A DNA stretch of 38,761 nucleotides, from contig CANJRI010000019.1 in the NCBI GenBank assembly GCA_947476555.1, positions 1-38,761 on the forward strand, given 5' to 3'. The notes beneath the pieces are model-generated. The model was not told where the DNA came from, did not search any database, and worked only from the letters and a program-made list of their open reading frames with translations. Below are positions 1 to 7,341 of this stretch, in pieces (position 1 is the first letter of the stretch; every line of letters begins with the position of its first letter). Origin of the DNA: Caulobacteraceae bacterium (lineage in GTDB: Bacteria > Pseudomonadota > Alphaproteobacteria > Caulobacterales > Caulobacteraceae). The position numbers and the translations under genes were made by a program.

Positions 1-72
1 CGTGAACGGGCCCACATCAAACGCCAGACCATCCAACATCGGCGCTTGCAACACCGCAAAATCGCCGCCTAA
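1..72 (+). CDS. IS3-family transposase OrfB, C-terminal fragment
   Basis: Frame 1 is open from the window edge to TAA at 70-72 and encodes 23 residues rich in R, K, H and Q. The core, ERAHIKRQTIQHRRLQHRK, resembles the basic C-terminal tail of many IS3-family OrfB integrases (pattern IKRxTIxxRRLQH), which follows the DDE catalytic domain. Only this tail is visible, so activity cannot be judged. The call rests on recalled similarity of a short motif and on the IS-like end downstream. Another family sharing the basic tail is possible. Confidence 0.5.
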   Translation, partial: RERAHIKRQTIQHRRLQHRKIAA

Positions 73-146
73 ATATCAACCCCAGATGAGGCCATCTCTC
101 CGCTAAATCCGGACCCCACCTGTCTCAAAACATCTGACGACGTACA
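1..146 (+). mobile_element. Right end of an IS3-family-like insertion sequence (partial)
   Basis: The window opens inside the last codons of a transposase-like frame (stop TAA at 70-72). About 74 noncoding bases follow, ending in ...GACGTACA at about 146, and then sequence that fits the metallophosphoesterase gene. IS3-family elements end in CA and leave a short noncoding tail after OrfB, which fits. The exact boundary is inferred from where the flanking protein homology begins. The left end and any target duplication are outside the window. Confidence 0.55.
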
Positions 147-956
147 ACCCAGCGTATCGCCCACCTCTCCGACATCCACTTCGGCGGCGAGAACCCTGAG
201 GCCGTGGCGGCCGCGGCGGCGATGATCCACGAGCAAGCCTTCGACCTGGTGGTGTCGGGCGACATCACCCGGTTCGCCGAGCCGGCCGAGTTCGAGGCCG
301 CCGCCGCCTGGCTTAAGACCCTGCCGGAGCCGAAGCTGGTGGCGCCCGGCAACCACGATGCGCCCTACCTCGCCTGGGCCGAACGGGTGTTCACCCCCTT
401 CAAGCGCTTCGAACGCTGGATCGGACCGGCGCCGGCCCAGAGCTGGACCGGACCTGGCCTGGCCGTTCGTGGGATCAATACGGCGCGAGGCGCCCAGCCC
501 CGTCTGAACTGGTCAAAGGGCCAGATCGACGCCAAGGACGTCCGCGAAGCGGCCCGCTGGTTCGACGGCGCGCCGGAGGGCGCGGCCCGCATCCTGGTGG
601 CGCACCACCCGCTGATCGAGATGCTCGGCGGACCGATGACCGCCAAGGTCTGGGGCGGGGAGGCGGCCGCCCAGGTGTTCGCGGAGGCCGAGGTCGACCT
701 GGTGCTTTCGGGCCATATCCACGCGCCCTTCACCTGGCCCTATCCCTTCGGCGACGGGCGGACCTATGCGGTGGGCGCCGGCACCCTCTCGATCCGGGAG
801 CGCGGCGTGCCCCCCGGCTTCAACATCGTCGAGATCGAGCCGGGGTGCATACGTGTCTCGGCCCTGGCCTGGACCGGATCGCACTTCGAGGCCTTCCGCA
901 CCTGGGCGCTGGACCGGCGGGTCAGGTCTCGGGTTTCGGCGCCAGCGCCCCAGTGA
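147..956 (+). CDS. Metallophosphoesterase, start codon lost at an IS junction
   Basis: Calcineurin-like phosphoesterase fold. The frame runs from stop TGA at 135-137 to TGA at 954-956. The class signatures are in order: SDIH at 168-179, SGDITR, GNHD, AHHPL and SGHIHAPF, which supply the two-metal site. No ATG, GTG or TTG lies between 138 and the SDIH motif. The first usable start, GTG at 204, would delete the first metal-binding motif, so the product would probably be inactive. The normal protein probably began Met-Thr-Gln-Arg, with the Met codon at or just before 147 where the IS abuts. The coordinates given start at the presumed second codon. Substrate is unknown; cyclic nucleotide or phospholipid phosphodiesterases share this fold. 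The 3' end overlaps the convergent gene by 35 bases. Confidence 0.7.
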   Translation, partial: TQRIAHLSDIHFGGENPEAVAAAAAMIHEQAFDLVVSGDITRFAEPAEFEAAAAWLKTLPEPKLVAPGNHDAPYLAWAERVFTPFKRFERWIGPAPAQSWTGPGLAVRGINTARGAQPRLNWSKGQIDAKDVREAARWFDGAPEGAARILVAHHPLIEMLGGPMTAKVWGGEAAAQVFAEAEVDLVLSGHIHAPFTWPYPFGDGRTYAVGAGTLSIRERGVPPGFNIVEIEPGCIRVSALAWTGSHFEAFRTWALDRRVRSRVSAPAPQ

Positions 957-1308
957 TCACGCCGATCAGGGCCGAGAGCGCCGCGGGATTGCGGATCACC
1001 ACCACCACCGCCACAGCCGCCGCCATGGCGGCCATCACGGGGTGCTGCCCGGCCAGCCGCGTCAGCCGTTCGACGAGGTTGGCGTCCGACTCCACCGGCT
1101 CGGCCGGGACGCGGCGCAACGCTAGGGCGGCCACGCCCGCCGCCAGCAGGGCGAAGGCGATCGCCGTCACCGCCGCGGCGCACGCAGGCGTCAGCCAGCT
1201 TCGCGCCAGGGCATAGAGGGCGAACGCCGCGGCCACGACGCAGACCGCGGCGGCGGCGGCCACGGCCGCCAGCGCCGCGACCAGGGCGATGACGCGGCGA
1301 AGGATCAA
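922..1308 (-). CDS. YqjE-like inner-membrane protein (DUF1469/holin-superfamily type)
   Basis: A 128-residue protein with two alanine/valine-rich membrane helices near the N-terminus (about 5-32 and 38-65), an acidic polar stretch around 70-85, and a third hydrophobic segment at about 90-108. The start is TTG at 1308-1306, overlapping the stop of the upstream gene as TTGA, so translational coupling is likely. In enterobacteria a DUF1469 protein (YqjE) is encoded right after the DUF883 protein YqjD, and the same order here supports the call. Sequence alone gives only a membrane protein, and function is unknown. Its 3' end overlaps the metallophosphoesterase gene. Confidence 0.5.
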   Translation of the reverse strand: MILRRVIALVAALAAVAAAAAVCVVAAAFALYALARSWLTPACAAAVTAIAFALLAAGVAALALRRVPAEPVESDANLVERLTRLAGQHPVMAAMAAAVAVVVVIRNPAALSALIGVITGALAPKPET

Positions 1309-1616
1309 TTGCGGCGGGTGGCCTGGGCGATCAACAGCCCGATCAGGACGCCGGCCCCCAGGGCGATCCCGGCGGCCGCCAGGGGACGCTCGCGCACTTG
1401 CCCGGAAACGTATTCGCTGGCGTCCTCGATCTGCTGGGACGCGCTGTCCGCCAGCGCCCGGCTCTGGACGCGGAGTTGCTCCAGCCCCTCCTGGACCGCC
1501 GTCTCGATGCGGTGCGCGGCGTCGGTGAGCGCGCGCTGGGTTTCCGGGGCCAGCAAGCCGGAATCATTGGCGCCGGCTGGGACGTCTGCGGGGACGGGGT
1601 CGGCCTTGACGGGCAT
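1305..1616 (-). CDS. YqjD/ElaB-like DUF883 membrane-anchored protein
   Basis: A 103-residue protein: a polar N-terminus, an amphipathic helix at about 25-75 (TDAAHRIETAVQEGLEQL) likely to form a coiled coil, then a C-terminal glycine-zipper helix (GIALGAGVLIGLLIAQ) ending in basic TRRN. This is the layout of the ElaB/YqjD/DUF883 family, whose E. coli members are tail-anchored in the inner membrane and bind ribosomes in stationary phase. The ATG at 1616 is preferred over the ATG at 1679 because GAAGGAG lies 7 bases before it and the upstream extension is poorly conserved in character. First gene of a two-gene minus-strand operon, divergent from the histidine kinase gene. Confidence 0.65.
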   Translation of the reverse strand: MPVKADPVPADVPAGANDSGLLAPETQRALTDAAHRIETAVQEGLEQLRVQSRALADSASQQIEDASEYVSGQVRERPLAAAGIALGAGVLIGLLIAQATRRN

Positions 1617-1623
1617 TGAGAGT

Positions 1624-1629
1624 CTCCTT
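1624..1629 (-). promoter_or_regulatory. Ribosome binding site deciding the DUF883 gene start
   Basis: AAGGAG on the minus strand, 7 bases before the ATG at 1616. It selects the shorter reading frame over the in-frame ATG at 1679. Confidence 0.6.
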
Positions 1630-1746
1630 CGGAGAGCAGAGCCATGGGCGGCTCGAACATAGGGGCTTGGCGGCCCCACGCAACGGCGAGCGATGTTCTT
1701 CCCGTGGTGGGTCGCATAGCTGGGCGGCTTTGCCTATGCTCCGGCC

Positions 1747-3147
1747 ATGTCGCGGCGTCCCCTGCCCATGACCCCGGATCGGAACCGCCTGGAAAGGGCC
1801 GTCGAAGCGGCCGGCTTCGGCGAGTTCGAGCTGGATGTCGCGCGGGACCGGATCTTCGTCTCGCGGCGCCTTTCCGAGATCACCGGCCTGCCGGCTGGCG
1901 AGATGGAGGCGGAGGGCGGACTGGCGGTTGAGCGGTGGGCCCACCCCGACGACCGCGCTTCGCTGCGCGCCTGGCGGGACGTGGCGGCGGGCGATTCCCA
2001 CCAGGCCGAATTCCGGCACGTCAGGCCCGACGACCAGCGGGTTGTCTGGCTGCGCGTGGCTGGGCTGATCAGCCGCGACGCCGACGGGACGGCCCTGTGC
2101 TTCACCGGCATCGTCTCTGACATCTCGGCCCTGCATGACGAGGAAGCGCGCCGTCAGCAGGCCATGGCCGAGCTGGATCACAGGGTGAAGAACGTCCTGG
2201 CCGCCGTGCAGGTGCTCGCCACCCAGACGGCCAAGCGCACCACGTCGCGCGATGCCTTCCTGCAGGATTTCTCGGGGCGCCTGAAGGCCATGGCCTCGGC
2301 CAATGAGCTACTCACCGCCGCCCGCTGGCGAGGGGCGGCCATCGACCACCTGGTCACCGCCGAGCTGGGCGCCCTGGCCCCCGGCCAGACCAAGGCCCAG
2401 GGGCCGGAGCTGTTCCTTACCCCCCGGGCCGCCAACGCCCTCTCGCTGGCCTTGCACGAACTGGGCGCCAACGCGGTGAAATATGGGGCGCTCACGGCGG
2501 ACACTGGCCGTGTGGAAGTCCGCTGGAACCAGGCGTCCGACGGCGGATTCGAGCTCACCTGGACAGAGAGCGGCGGGCCTCGGGTAGGGCCGCCGTCCCG
2601 ACGCGGCTTCGGCTCCACCCTCCTTGAGCAGGTCACCGGCCGCGAGCTGAACGGCGAGGCCAAGGTCGAATACCTGCCGTCCGGCGTGCGGGTGCGCCTG
2701 CGCGCCGCGCCGCAGGCCCTGGCTCCACGCCCGGAGACGGTGCCGGAGGCCCCGGCGCCACGGCCGCCCGAGCCCGCCGCCGCCGCCGGCCCGGCCAACC
2801 TGAAGGGATCGCGGGTGCTGATCGTCGAGGACGCGGTGCTGCTGGCCCTGGAGCTGGAGACCGGCCTGTCCGAGGCGGGCGCGATCATCGTGGGTCCGGC
2901 CTACGAACTCGAGGAGGCCATGGCCCTGCTCGACCAACCGATCGACGCCGCGGTGCTGGACGCCAACCTCAACGGTCGCTCCGTGATCCCCGTGGCCGAG
3001 GTGCTGGCCCGTCGCGGCATCCCGTTCGTGTTCGCCACCGGCTATGGCGAGGCCGGCGGTCCAGGCGGATTCGACGCCCCGGTGATCCGCAAACCCTACG
3101 ACGTGACCCAGGTGGCAGCCGCGCTGATGGAGCTGCTGGCGCACTGA
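1747..3147 (+). CDS. HWE-family sensor histidine kinase with C-terminal receiver domain
   Basis: A 466-residue soluble protein with no membrane segment. Residues about 12-128 form a PAS/PAC sensor (WAHPDDR, then FTGIVSDIS). The HWE/HisKA_2-type dimerisation box DHRVKNVL follows, with phospho-acceptor His145. The ATPase part has the N-box HELGANAVKYGAL (237-249), WTESGGP (272-278) and RRGFGS (285-290), typical of HWE kinases. A proline/alanine linker (320-350) leads to a receiver domain with acidic pair E361/D362, acceptor Asp405 and Lys449. The PAS lacks the LOV cysteine motif, so blue-light sensing is not supported. No partner regulator or sigma/anti-sigma gene lies nearby, making this an orphan. 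ATG 1747 or the in-frame ATG 1768 could be the start; neither has a strong ribosome site. Confidence 0.85.
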   Translation: MSRRPLPMTPDRNRLERAVEAAGFGEFELDVARDRIFVSRRLSEITGLPAGEMEAEGGLAVERWAHPDDRASLRAWRDVAAGDSHQAEFRHVRPDDQRVVWLRVAGLISRDADGTALCFTGIVSDISALHDEEARRQQAMAELDHRVKNVLAAVQVLATQTAKRTTSRDAFLQDFSGRLKAMASANELLTAARWRGAAIDHLVTAELGALAPGQTKAQGPELFLTPRAANALSLALHELGANAVKYGALTADTGRVEVRWNQASDGGFELTWTESGGPRVGPPSRRGFGSTLLEQVTGRELNGEAKVEYLPSGVRVRLRAAPQALAPRPETVPEAPAPRPPEPAAAAGPANLKGSRVLIVEDAVLLALELETGLSEAGAIIVGPAYELEEAMALLDQPIDAAVLDANLNGRSVIPVAEVLARRGIPFVFATGYGEAGGPGGFDAPVIRKPYDVTQVAAALMELLAH

Positions 3148-3361
3148 CGACGTTACGCCGCACCGGCCAAGCTTGGCTGAGACAAGCCGTCACGGTGCAA
3201 TCCTCCCGGGAGCGGATATCTAACCGGCACGAGGACTTGCGGCTCAGCCGCTAGGGCCGGACCGGCGGCCTCGGGATCTCGCCCGCATCAAGCGACCCCG
3301 ACCTCTATCTCCCGCCCGGGTGGGGGATGACGCGCCGCGCTCAAGGGCCTAAAGCGCGAAG

Positions 3362-4045
3362 ATGGCCGAATTCGTTGTTCCCGCTCCGCCCGTCGCCACG
3401 GTTCCAATGCTGGGGGAGGCCGCGGTCTTCCCGGTGCGCCGCATCCTCTGCGTCGGCCGCAACTACGCCGCCCACCGCGCCGAGATGGGCGGCGCGGACG
3501 ATCGGGAGCCCCCATTCTTCTTCAGCAAGCCGGCGGACGCCGTCGTCCCGCCCGGCCGTGACCCGGTCTATCCCTCGGCGACGTCCGACCTGCATCACGA
3601 GATCGAGCTGGTGGTGGCGATCGGGGCGGCCGGATTCCAGGTTCCCGTCGACCAGGCCGCCAAGCTGGTGCTGGGCTATGCGGTCGGCGTCGACCTGACC
3701 CGGCGCGATATCCAGGCCCGCGCCAAGGACAAGGGCCAGCCCTGGGACGCCGCCAAGGGCTTCGACGACTCCGCGCCGATCTCCGCCATCCGCCGGTGGA
3801 CCGGCCCGCCTCCGCAGGGGCGCATCACGATCAGCGTCAACAGCCAGGTGCGCCAGGACGCGACCATCGCCGACATGATCTGGAATGTGCCCGAGATCGT
3901 CGCCGAGGCCTCCAAGCTCTGGCGGTTGGCGCCCGGCGACCTGATCTACACAGGCACGCCGGCCGGGGTCAGCGCCGTAAGCCGGGGTGACCGGGTCGAG
4001 GGCGCGGTCGAGGGCGTCGGCGAGATCAGCTTCCGGATGACCTGA
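3362..4045 (+). CDS. Fumarylacetoacetate hydrolase family protein (fumarylpyruvate hydrolase-like)
   Basis: A 227-residue FAH-fold hydrolase cleaving a C-C bond in a 3-oxo- or 2,4-diketo acid with a divalent metal. Visible features are the N-terminal VGRNYAAH motif (31-38), metal ligands E80 and E82 (HHEIELV) and D111 (GVDLTRRD), and GDLIYTGTPAGV near the C-terminus. The short single-domain length and the FPVRRILCVGRNYAAH opening resemble fumarylpyruvate hydrolases of the gentisate pathway more than the ~420-residue FAH of tyrosine breakdown. The stop shares one base with the start of the zeta-class GST gene (TGATG), so the two are co-translated and very likely act in sequence: isomerase, then hydrolase. 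Aromatic ring-cleavage product catabolism is the likely role; the substrate is inferred. Confidence 0.8.
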   Translation: MAEFVVPAPPVATVPMLGEAAVFPVRRILCVGRNYAAHRAEMGGADDREPPFFFSKPADAVVPPGRDPVYPSATSDLHHEIELVVAIGAAGFQVPVDQAAKLVLGYAVGVDLTRRDIQARAKDKGQPWDAAKGFDDSAPISAIRRWTGPPPQGRITISVNSQVRQDATIADMIWNVPEIVAEASKLWRLAPGDLIYTGTPAGVSAVSRGDRVEGAVEGVGEISFRMT

Positions 4046-4683
4046 TGGGACTACGACTCCACTCCTACTGGCGCGCCAGCGCCCCCTTTCGAGTCCGCAT
4101 CGGCTTGAACCTGAAAGGTCTTCCGTACGACTACGTCCCGGTCGACCTGCTGACTGGCGAACAAAGCAGCGCGGCCTACAAGGCGATCAATCCCCAGGGC
4201 CTGACCCCGGCGCTGATCACCCCGGACGGCGAGGTGCTGATCCAGACCCTGGCGATCCTGGAATGGCTGGACGAGACCTATCCTGAACCGCCGCTGCTGC
4301 CGGCCGACGCGCTGGGCCGGGCGACGGTGCGGGCCATGGCGATGGTGGTCGCCTGTGACATCCATCCGCTCAATAACTCGCGGGTGATCCGTGAGCTGGC
4401 CGTCCGCGGCCAGGACGAGGCGGCGCGCGACGACTGGATCCGAAAATGGACCGCGGCCGGCTTCGACGCCCTGGAGCCGATGATCGATCGGCATGGCGCC
4501 GGCTACGCGTTTGGCTCGGCGCCGACGCTGGCGGACTGCTGCCTGGCGCCGCAGGCCTATGTCGCCGCCCGCTTCAAGCTGGACCTCGCCCCATGGCCCG
4601 CGATCGCCGGGCTCGTGGCCCGCTACGACGACCATCCCGCCTTCGCCGCCGCCCACCCTGATCGGCAGCCGGACGCGCCGTGA
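4045..4683 (+). CDS. maiA: Maleylacetoacetate (or maleylpyruvate) isomerase, zeta-class GST
   Basis: A 212-residue glutathione-dependent cis-trans isomerase. The N-terminal thioredoxin-like half starts LHSYWRASAPFRVRIGLNLKG, the zeta-class active-site loop, though the usual Ser-Ser-Cys is reduced to Ala-Ser-Ala here. NPQGLTPAL and LIQTLAILEWLDE form the glutathione site, and the all-helical C-terminal half contains CDIHPLNNSRV. It turns maleylacetoacetate into fumarylacetoacetate (tyrosine/homogentisate route) or maleylpyruvate into fumarylpyruvate (gentisate route). The adjacent short FAH-family gene favours the second reaction, but ring-cleaving dioxygenases, which would decide it, are not in the window. 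Confidence 0.82.
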   Translation: MGLRLHSYWRASAPFRVRIGLNLKGLPYDYVPVDLLTGEQSSAAYKAINPQGLTPALITPDGEVLIQTLAILEWLDETYPEPPLLPADALGRATVRAMAMVVACDIHPLNNSRVIRELAVRGQDEAARDDWIRKWTAAGFDALEPMIDRHGAGYAFGSAPTLADCCLAPQAYVAARFKLDLAPWPAIAGLVARYDDHPAFAAAHPDRQPDAP

Positions 4684-4721
4684 CCCTTCCCCTCGCCGGA
4701 AAAGCCATCTAGAGCGCGGCC

Positions 4722-5330
4722 ATGCTCGAGCACCTTAAGGACAAGAACCGGGCCTGGGCGGCCAAGAAGATCGCCGCCGACCCCGGCTTCTTCAAGCGGC
4801 TGGAAGGCCAGCAGGCGCCCCGGTACCTGTGGATCGGCTGCTCGGACAGCCGGGTGCCAGCCAACGAGATCGTCGACCTCGATCCCGGCGAGCTGTTCGT
4901 CCACCGCAACGTCGCCAACCTCGCCCCGCCGCAGGACGCCAACTATCTCTCGGTCCTGCAGTTCGCCGTGGACGTCATCAAGGTCGAGCACATCATGGTG
5001 GTCGGCCACTACGGCTGCGGGGGGGTCGCCGCCGCTGTCGATGGCAAGCGCCGCGGCCTGGTGGACCATTGGCTGCATCCGATCCGCGAGGTGCATCACG
5101 ACCACCGCCACGAGTTGGCGGCCCTGGATAGCGACAAGGCCCGCTGGGACCGGCTGGTCGAGCTGAACGTCATCCGCCAGGTCCGCAACGTCGCCTCCGA
5201 CGTCTTCGTCCAGGACGCCTGGGCTCGTGGCCAGGCGCTGAATGTCCACGGCTGGGTCTACACCCTGGGCGACGGCCTGGTGAACGACCTGGGCGTCACC
5301 GTCTCGGGTCCCGAGGAGTTGCGGGCCTGA
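4722..5330 (+). CDS. Beta-class carbonic anhydrase
   Basis: A 202-residue zinc enzyme for reversible hydration of CO2, with no signal peptide, so cytoplasmic. Zinc ligands are C40, H96 and C99 (IGCSDSRVPA and VVGHYGCGG), with the catalytic D42/R44 pair. Family hallmarks FVHRNVAN and the C-terminal VHGWVYTLGDGLV are present. Length is standard for bacterial Can/CynT-type enzymes. It lies 38 bases after maiA on the same strand. Its role is probably bicarbonate supply for carboxylases, and co-transcription with the aromatic acid genes may be incidental. Confidence 0.92.
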   Translation: MLEHLKDKNRAWAAKKIAADPGFFKRLEGQQAPRYLWIGCSDSRVPANEIVDLDPGELFVHRNVANLAPPQDANYLSVLQFAVDVIKVEHIMVVGHYGCGGVAAAVDGKRRGLVDHWLHPIREVHHDHRHELAALDSDKARWDRLVELNVIRQVRNVASDVFVQDAWARGQALNVHGWVYTLGDGLVNDLGVTVSGPEELRA

Positions 5331-5421
5331 GCGACGGCCCGGCTTGACGGGGGGGGGGCCGGGGCCGCTTGTGTCGGGGCAATCACCGGCCTTCGGCCGG
5401 ACCCCAACGTCAGGACTACCG

Positions 5422-7227
5422 ATGAAATCCAAGCTCATGACCGCGGCCGCCGCGGTCGCCCTGCTGGCCGTGGGGCCGGCCGCCGTCGCCCAGGCTCCCG
5501 CCCCCACCGCCACCGAGGCCAAGACCTTCGTGGAAAACGCCGAGACCCAGCTGGCCAAGGCCAATGAGTTCGGCGCCCGGGCCGCCTGGGTCCGCGCCAA
5601 CTTCATCACCGAGGACACCCAGTGGCTGGAGGCCATGGCCACCGCCCAGCAGTCCGAGCTGGCCACACGGCTGGCCAAGGACGCGGCCCGTTTCAACGGC
5701 GTGGCGACCGACGCCGTCACCGCTCGCAAGCTGAAGCTGCTCAAGCTCTACCTGGTCGCGCCCCCGGCGGGCCGGCCGGGCGCCGCCGACGAGCTGGCGA
5801 ACCTGCTGACCAAGATGGATTCGGCCTATTCGACGGGCAAGTTCCAGCATGGCGGCAAAACCCTGACCCTCGACGACGCCGAGGAGATCATGGCCAAGTC
5901 CCGCGACCCTGCCGAGCTGAAGGCCGTCTGGGAGGGCTGGCATTCCATCGCCACGCCGATCAAGGCCGACTACGCCCGCTTCGCCGGCCTCTCCAACGAG
6001 GGCGCCCGGGAACTGGGCTTCAAGGACACCGGCGCCCTGTGGCGCTCCAACTACGACATGGAGCCCGACGCCTTCGCCGCGGAGACCGATCGGCTCTGGA
6101 AGCAGGTGGAGCCCTTCTACCGCAACCTGCACTGCTACGTCCGTGCGCGGCTTTCGGAGAAGTACGGCGCTTCGGTCCAGGCGCGCACCGGGCCGATCCG
6201 CGCCGATCTGCTGGGCAATATGTGGGCCCAGCAGTGGGCCAATATCTACGACGTGGTCCAGCCCAAGGGCGTGACCTCCTCATACAGCCTCGACAAGCTG
6301 CTGGAGGCCAAGGCCTACGACCCGGTGAAGATGGTCAAGACCGGGGAGAATTTCTATTCCTCGATGGGCTTCGCGCCGTTGCCGGAGACGTTCTGGCAGC
6401 GCTCGCTGATCACCCGACCCCGCGACCGCGAGGTGGTCTGCCACGCCAGCGCCTGGGACATCGACGACAAGGACGACGTCCGCATCAAGATGTGCACCCG
6501 GGTGAACGCCGAGGATTTCCAGACCGTCCACCACGAGCTCGGCCACAACTATTACCAGCGCGCCTACAAGGAGCAGCCTTTGCTGTTCCGCGGCGCGGCC
6601 AACGACGGTTTCCACGAGGCGATCGGCGACTTCGCGGCGCTCTCGGCCTCCACGCCCACCTACCTCCAGCAGATCGGGCTTCTGGAGACCGTCCCGGGCG
6701 AGGCGGAGGACATCCCGTTCCTGCTGAAGATGGCGCTCGACAAGATCGCCTTCCTGCCCTTCGGCCTGTTGGTCGACAAATGGCGCTGGCAGGTGTTCTC
6801 AGGCGAAGTCACGCCGGAGAACTATAACCAGGGCTGGTGGAAGCTTCGGACCCAGTACCAGGGCATCGTTCCCCCCGGGCCCCGTCCGGCGGACGCCTTC
6901 GATCCAGGCGCCAAGTACCACGTGCCCGGGAACACGCCCTACACCCGCTACTTCCTGGCCTTCATCTACCAGTTCCAGTTCCAGCGGGCCGCCTGCCAGC
7001 AAGCCGGCTGGAAGGGCCCGCTGCACCGCTGCTCGGTCTATGGCCAGAAGGCGGTGGGCGAGAAGTTCAACCGCATGATGGAGCTGGGCCAGTCGCAGGA
7101 ATGGCCCAAGACCCTGGCGGTCTTCACCGGCGAGACCCGCACCGACGCCAGCGCCGTGGCCGACTACTTCAAGCCGCTGAACACCTGGCTGATCACCCAG
7201 AACAAGGGCGAGAAATGCGGGTGGTGA
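5422..7227 (+). CDS. M2-family zinc peptidyl-dipeptidase (ACE-like), exported
   Basis: A 601-residue gluzincin. The zinc site is HELGH (His371, Glu372, His375) with the third ligand Glu399 in GFHEAIGD, the arrangement of angiotensin-converting-enzyme-like peptidases, which release C-terminal dipeptides. Residues 1-24 form a signal peptide ending near AVAQA, so the enzyme is periplasmic or secreted. PYTRYFLAFIYQFQ near the C-terminus matches the family's substrate/chloride region. The longer frame from 5344 begins in a G-rich untranslated stretch and would bury the signal peptide, so ATG 5422 is used. Bacterial M2 peptidases probably serve peptide scavenging. It stands alone, with a palindrome just downstream. 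Confidence 0.9.
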   Translation: MKSKLMTAAAAVALLAVGPAAVAQAPAPTATEAKTFVENAETQLAKANEFGARAAWVRANFITEDTQWLEAMATAQQSELATRLAKDAARFNGVATDAVTARKLKLLKLYLVAPPAGRPGAADELANLLTKMDSAYSTGKFQHGGKTLTLDDAEEIMAKSRDPAELKAVWEGWHSIATPIKADYARFAGLSNEGARELGFKDTGALWRSNYDMEPDAFAAETDRLWKQVEPFYRNLHCYVRARLSEKYGASVQARTGPIRADLLGNMWAQQWANIYDVVQPKGVTSSYSLDKLLEAKAYDPVKMVKTGENFYSSMGFAPLPETFWQRSLITRPRDREVVCHASAWDIDDKDDVRIKMCTRVNAEDFQTVHHELGHNYYQRAYKEQPLLFRGAANDGFHEAIGDFAALSASTPTYLQQIGLLETVPGEAEDIPFLLKMALDKIAFLPFGLLVDKWRWQVFSGEVTPENYNQGWWKLRTQYQGIVPPGPRPADAFDPGAKYHVPGNTPYTRYFLAFIYQFQFQRAACQQAGWKGPLHRCSVYGQKAVGEKFNRMMELGQSQEWPKTLAVFTGETRTDASAVADYFKPLNTWLITQNKGEKCGW

Positions 7228-7248
7228 GCGCCTAGAACCTGTCCGGGC

Positions 7249-7270
7249 GCAAAAGTGGAGCCACTTTTGC
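7249..7270. repeat. Palindrome with 9-10 bp arms between the M2 peptidase and RcnB-like genes
   Basis: GCAAAAGTG at 7249-7257 and CACTTTTGC at 7262-7270 are perfect inverted copies around GAGC; the pairing can extend one more base. It can act as a symmetrical hairpin terminator on either strand, because T-runs lie within the arms. It also resembles dispersed intergenic palindromes recalled from alphaproteobacterial genomes. No second copy was seen in this window. Confidence 0.5.
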
Positions 7271-7341
7271 TGAATGCGCTCTGACGCAGCCAAAGGGGCC
7301 GCGAGACGTTCCGATGTCCTCAGATGCCGAGGACTAATGAA

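Noticed and set aside
1617..1746. General-stress (EcfG) promoter in the divergent region before the YqjD-like gene
   Set aside because: A GGAAG...CGTT arrangement exists on the minus strand, but the spacer is about 13 bases instead of 16-17 and the -35 is imperfect.
3148..3361. Possible tRNA or structured RNA between the histidine kinase and the FAH-family gene
   Set aside because: It contains the palindrome CCAAGCTTGG and some GC pairing, but no cloverleaf, anticodon arm or TPsiC loop could be assembled. I see nothing firm in this 214-base gap.
5349..5358. Run of ten G as a phase-variation tract
   Set aside because: It lies in an untranslated leader, not in a coding frame or between promoter elements that I can identify, and could be partly a sequencing artefact.
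5344..5421. GTG/ATG-like earlier start for the M2 peptidase
   Set aside because: The extra 26 residues would precede an obvious signal peptide and come from a G-run leader; ATG 5422 is the natural start.
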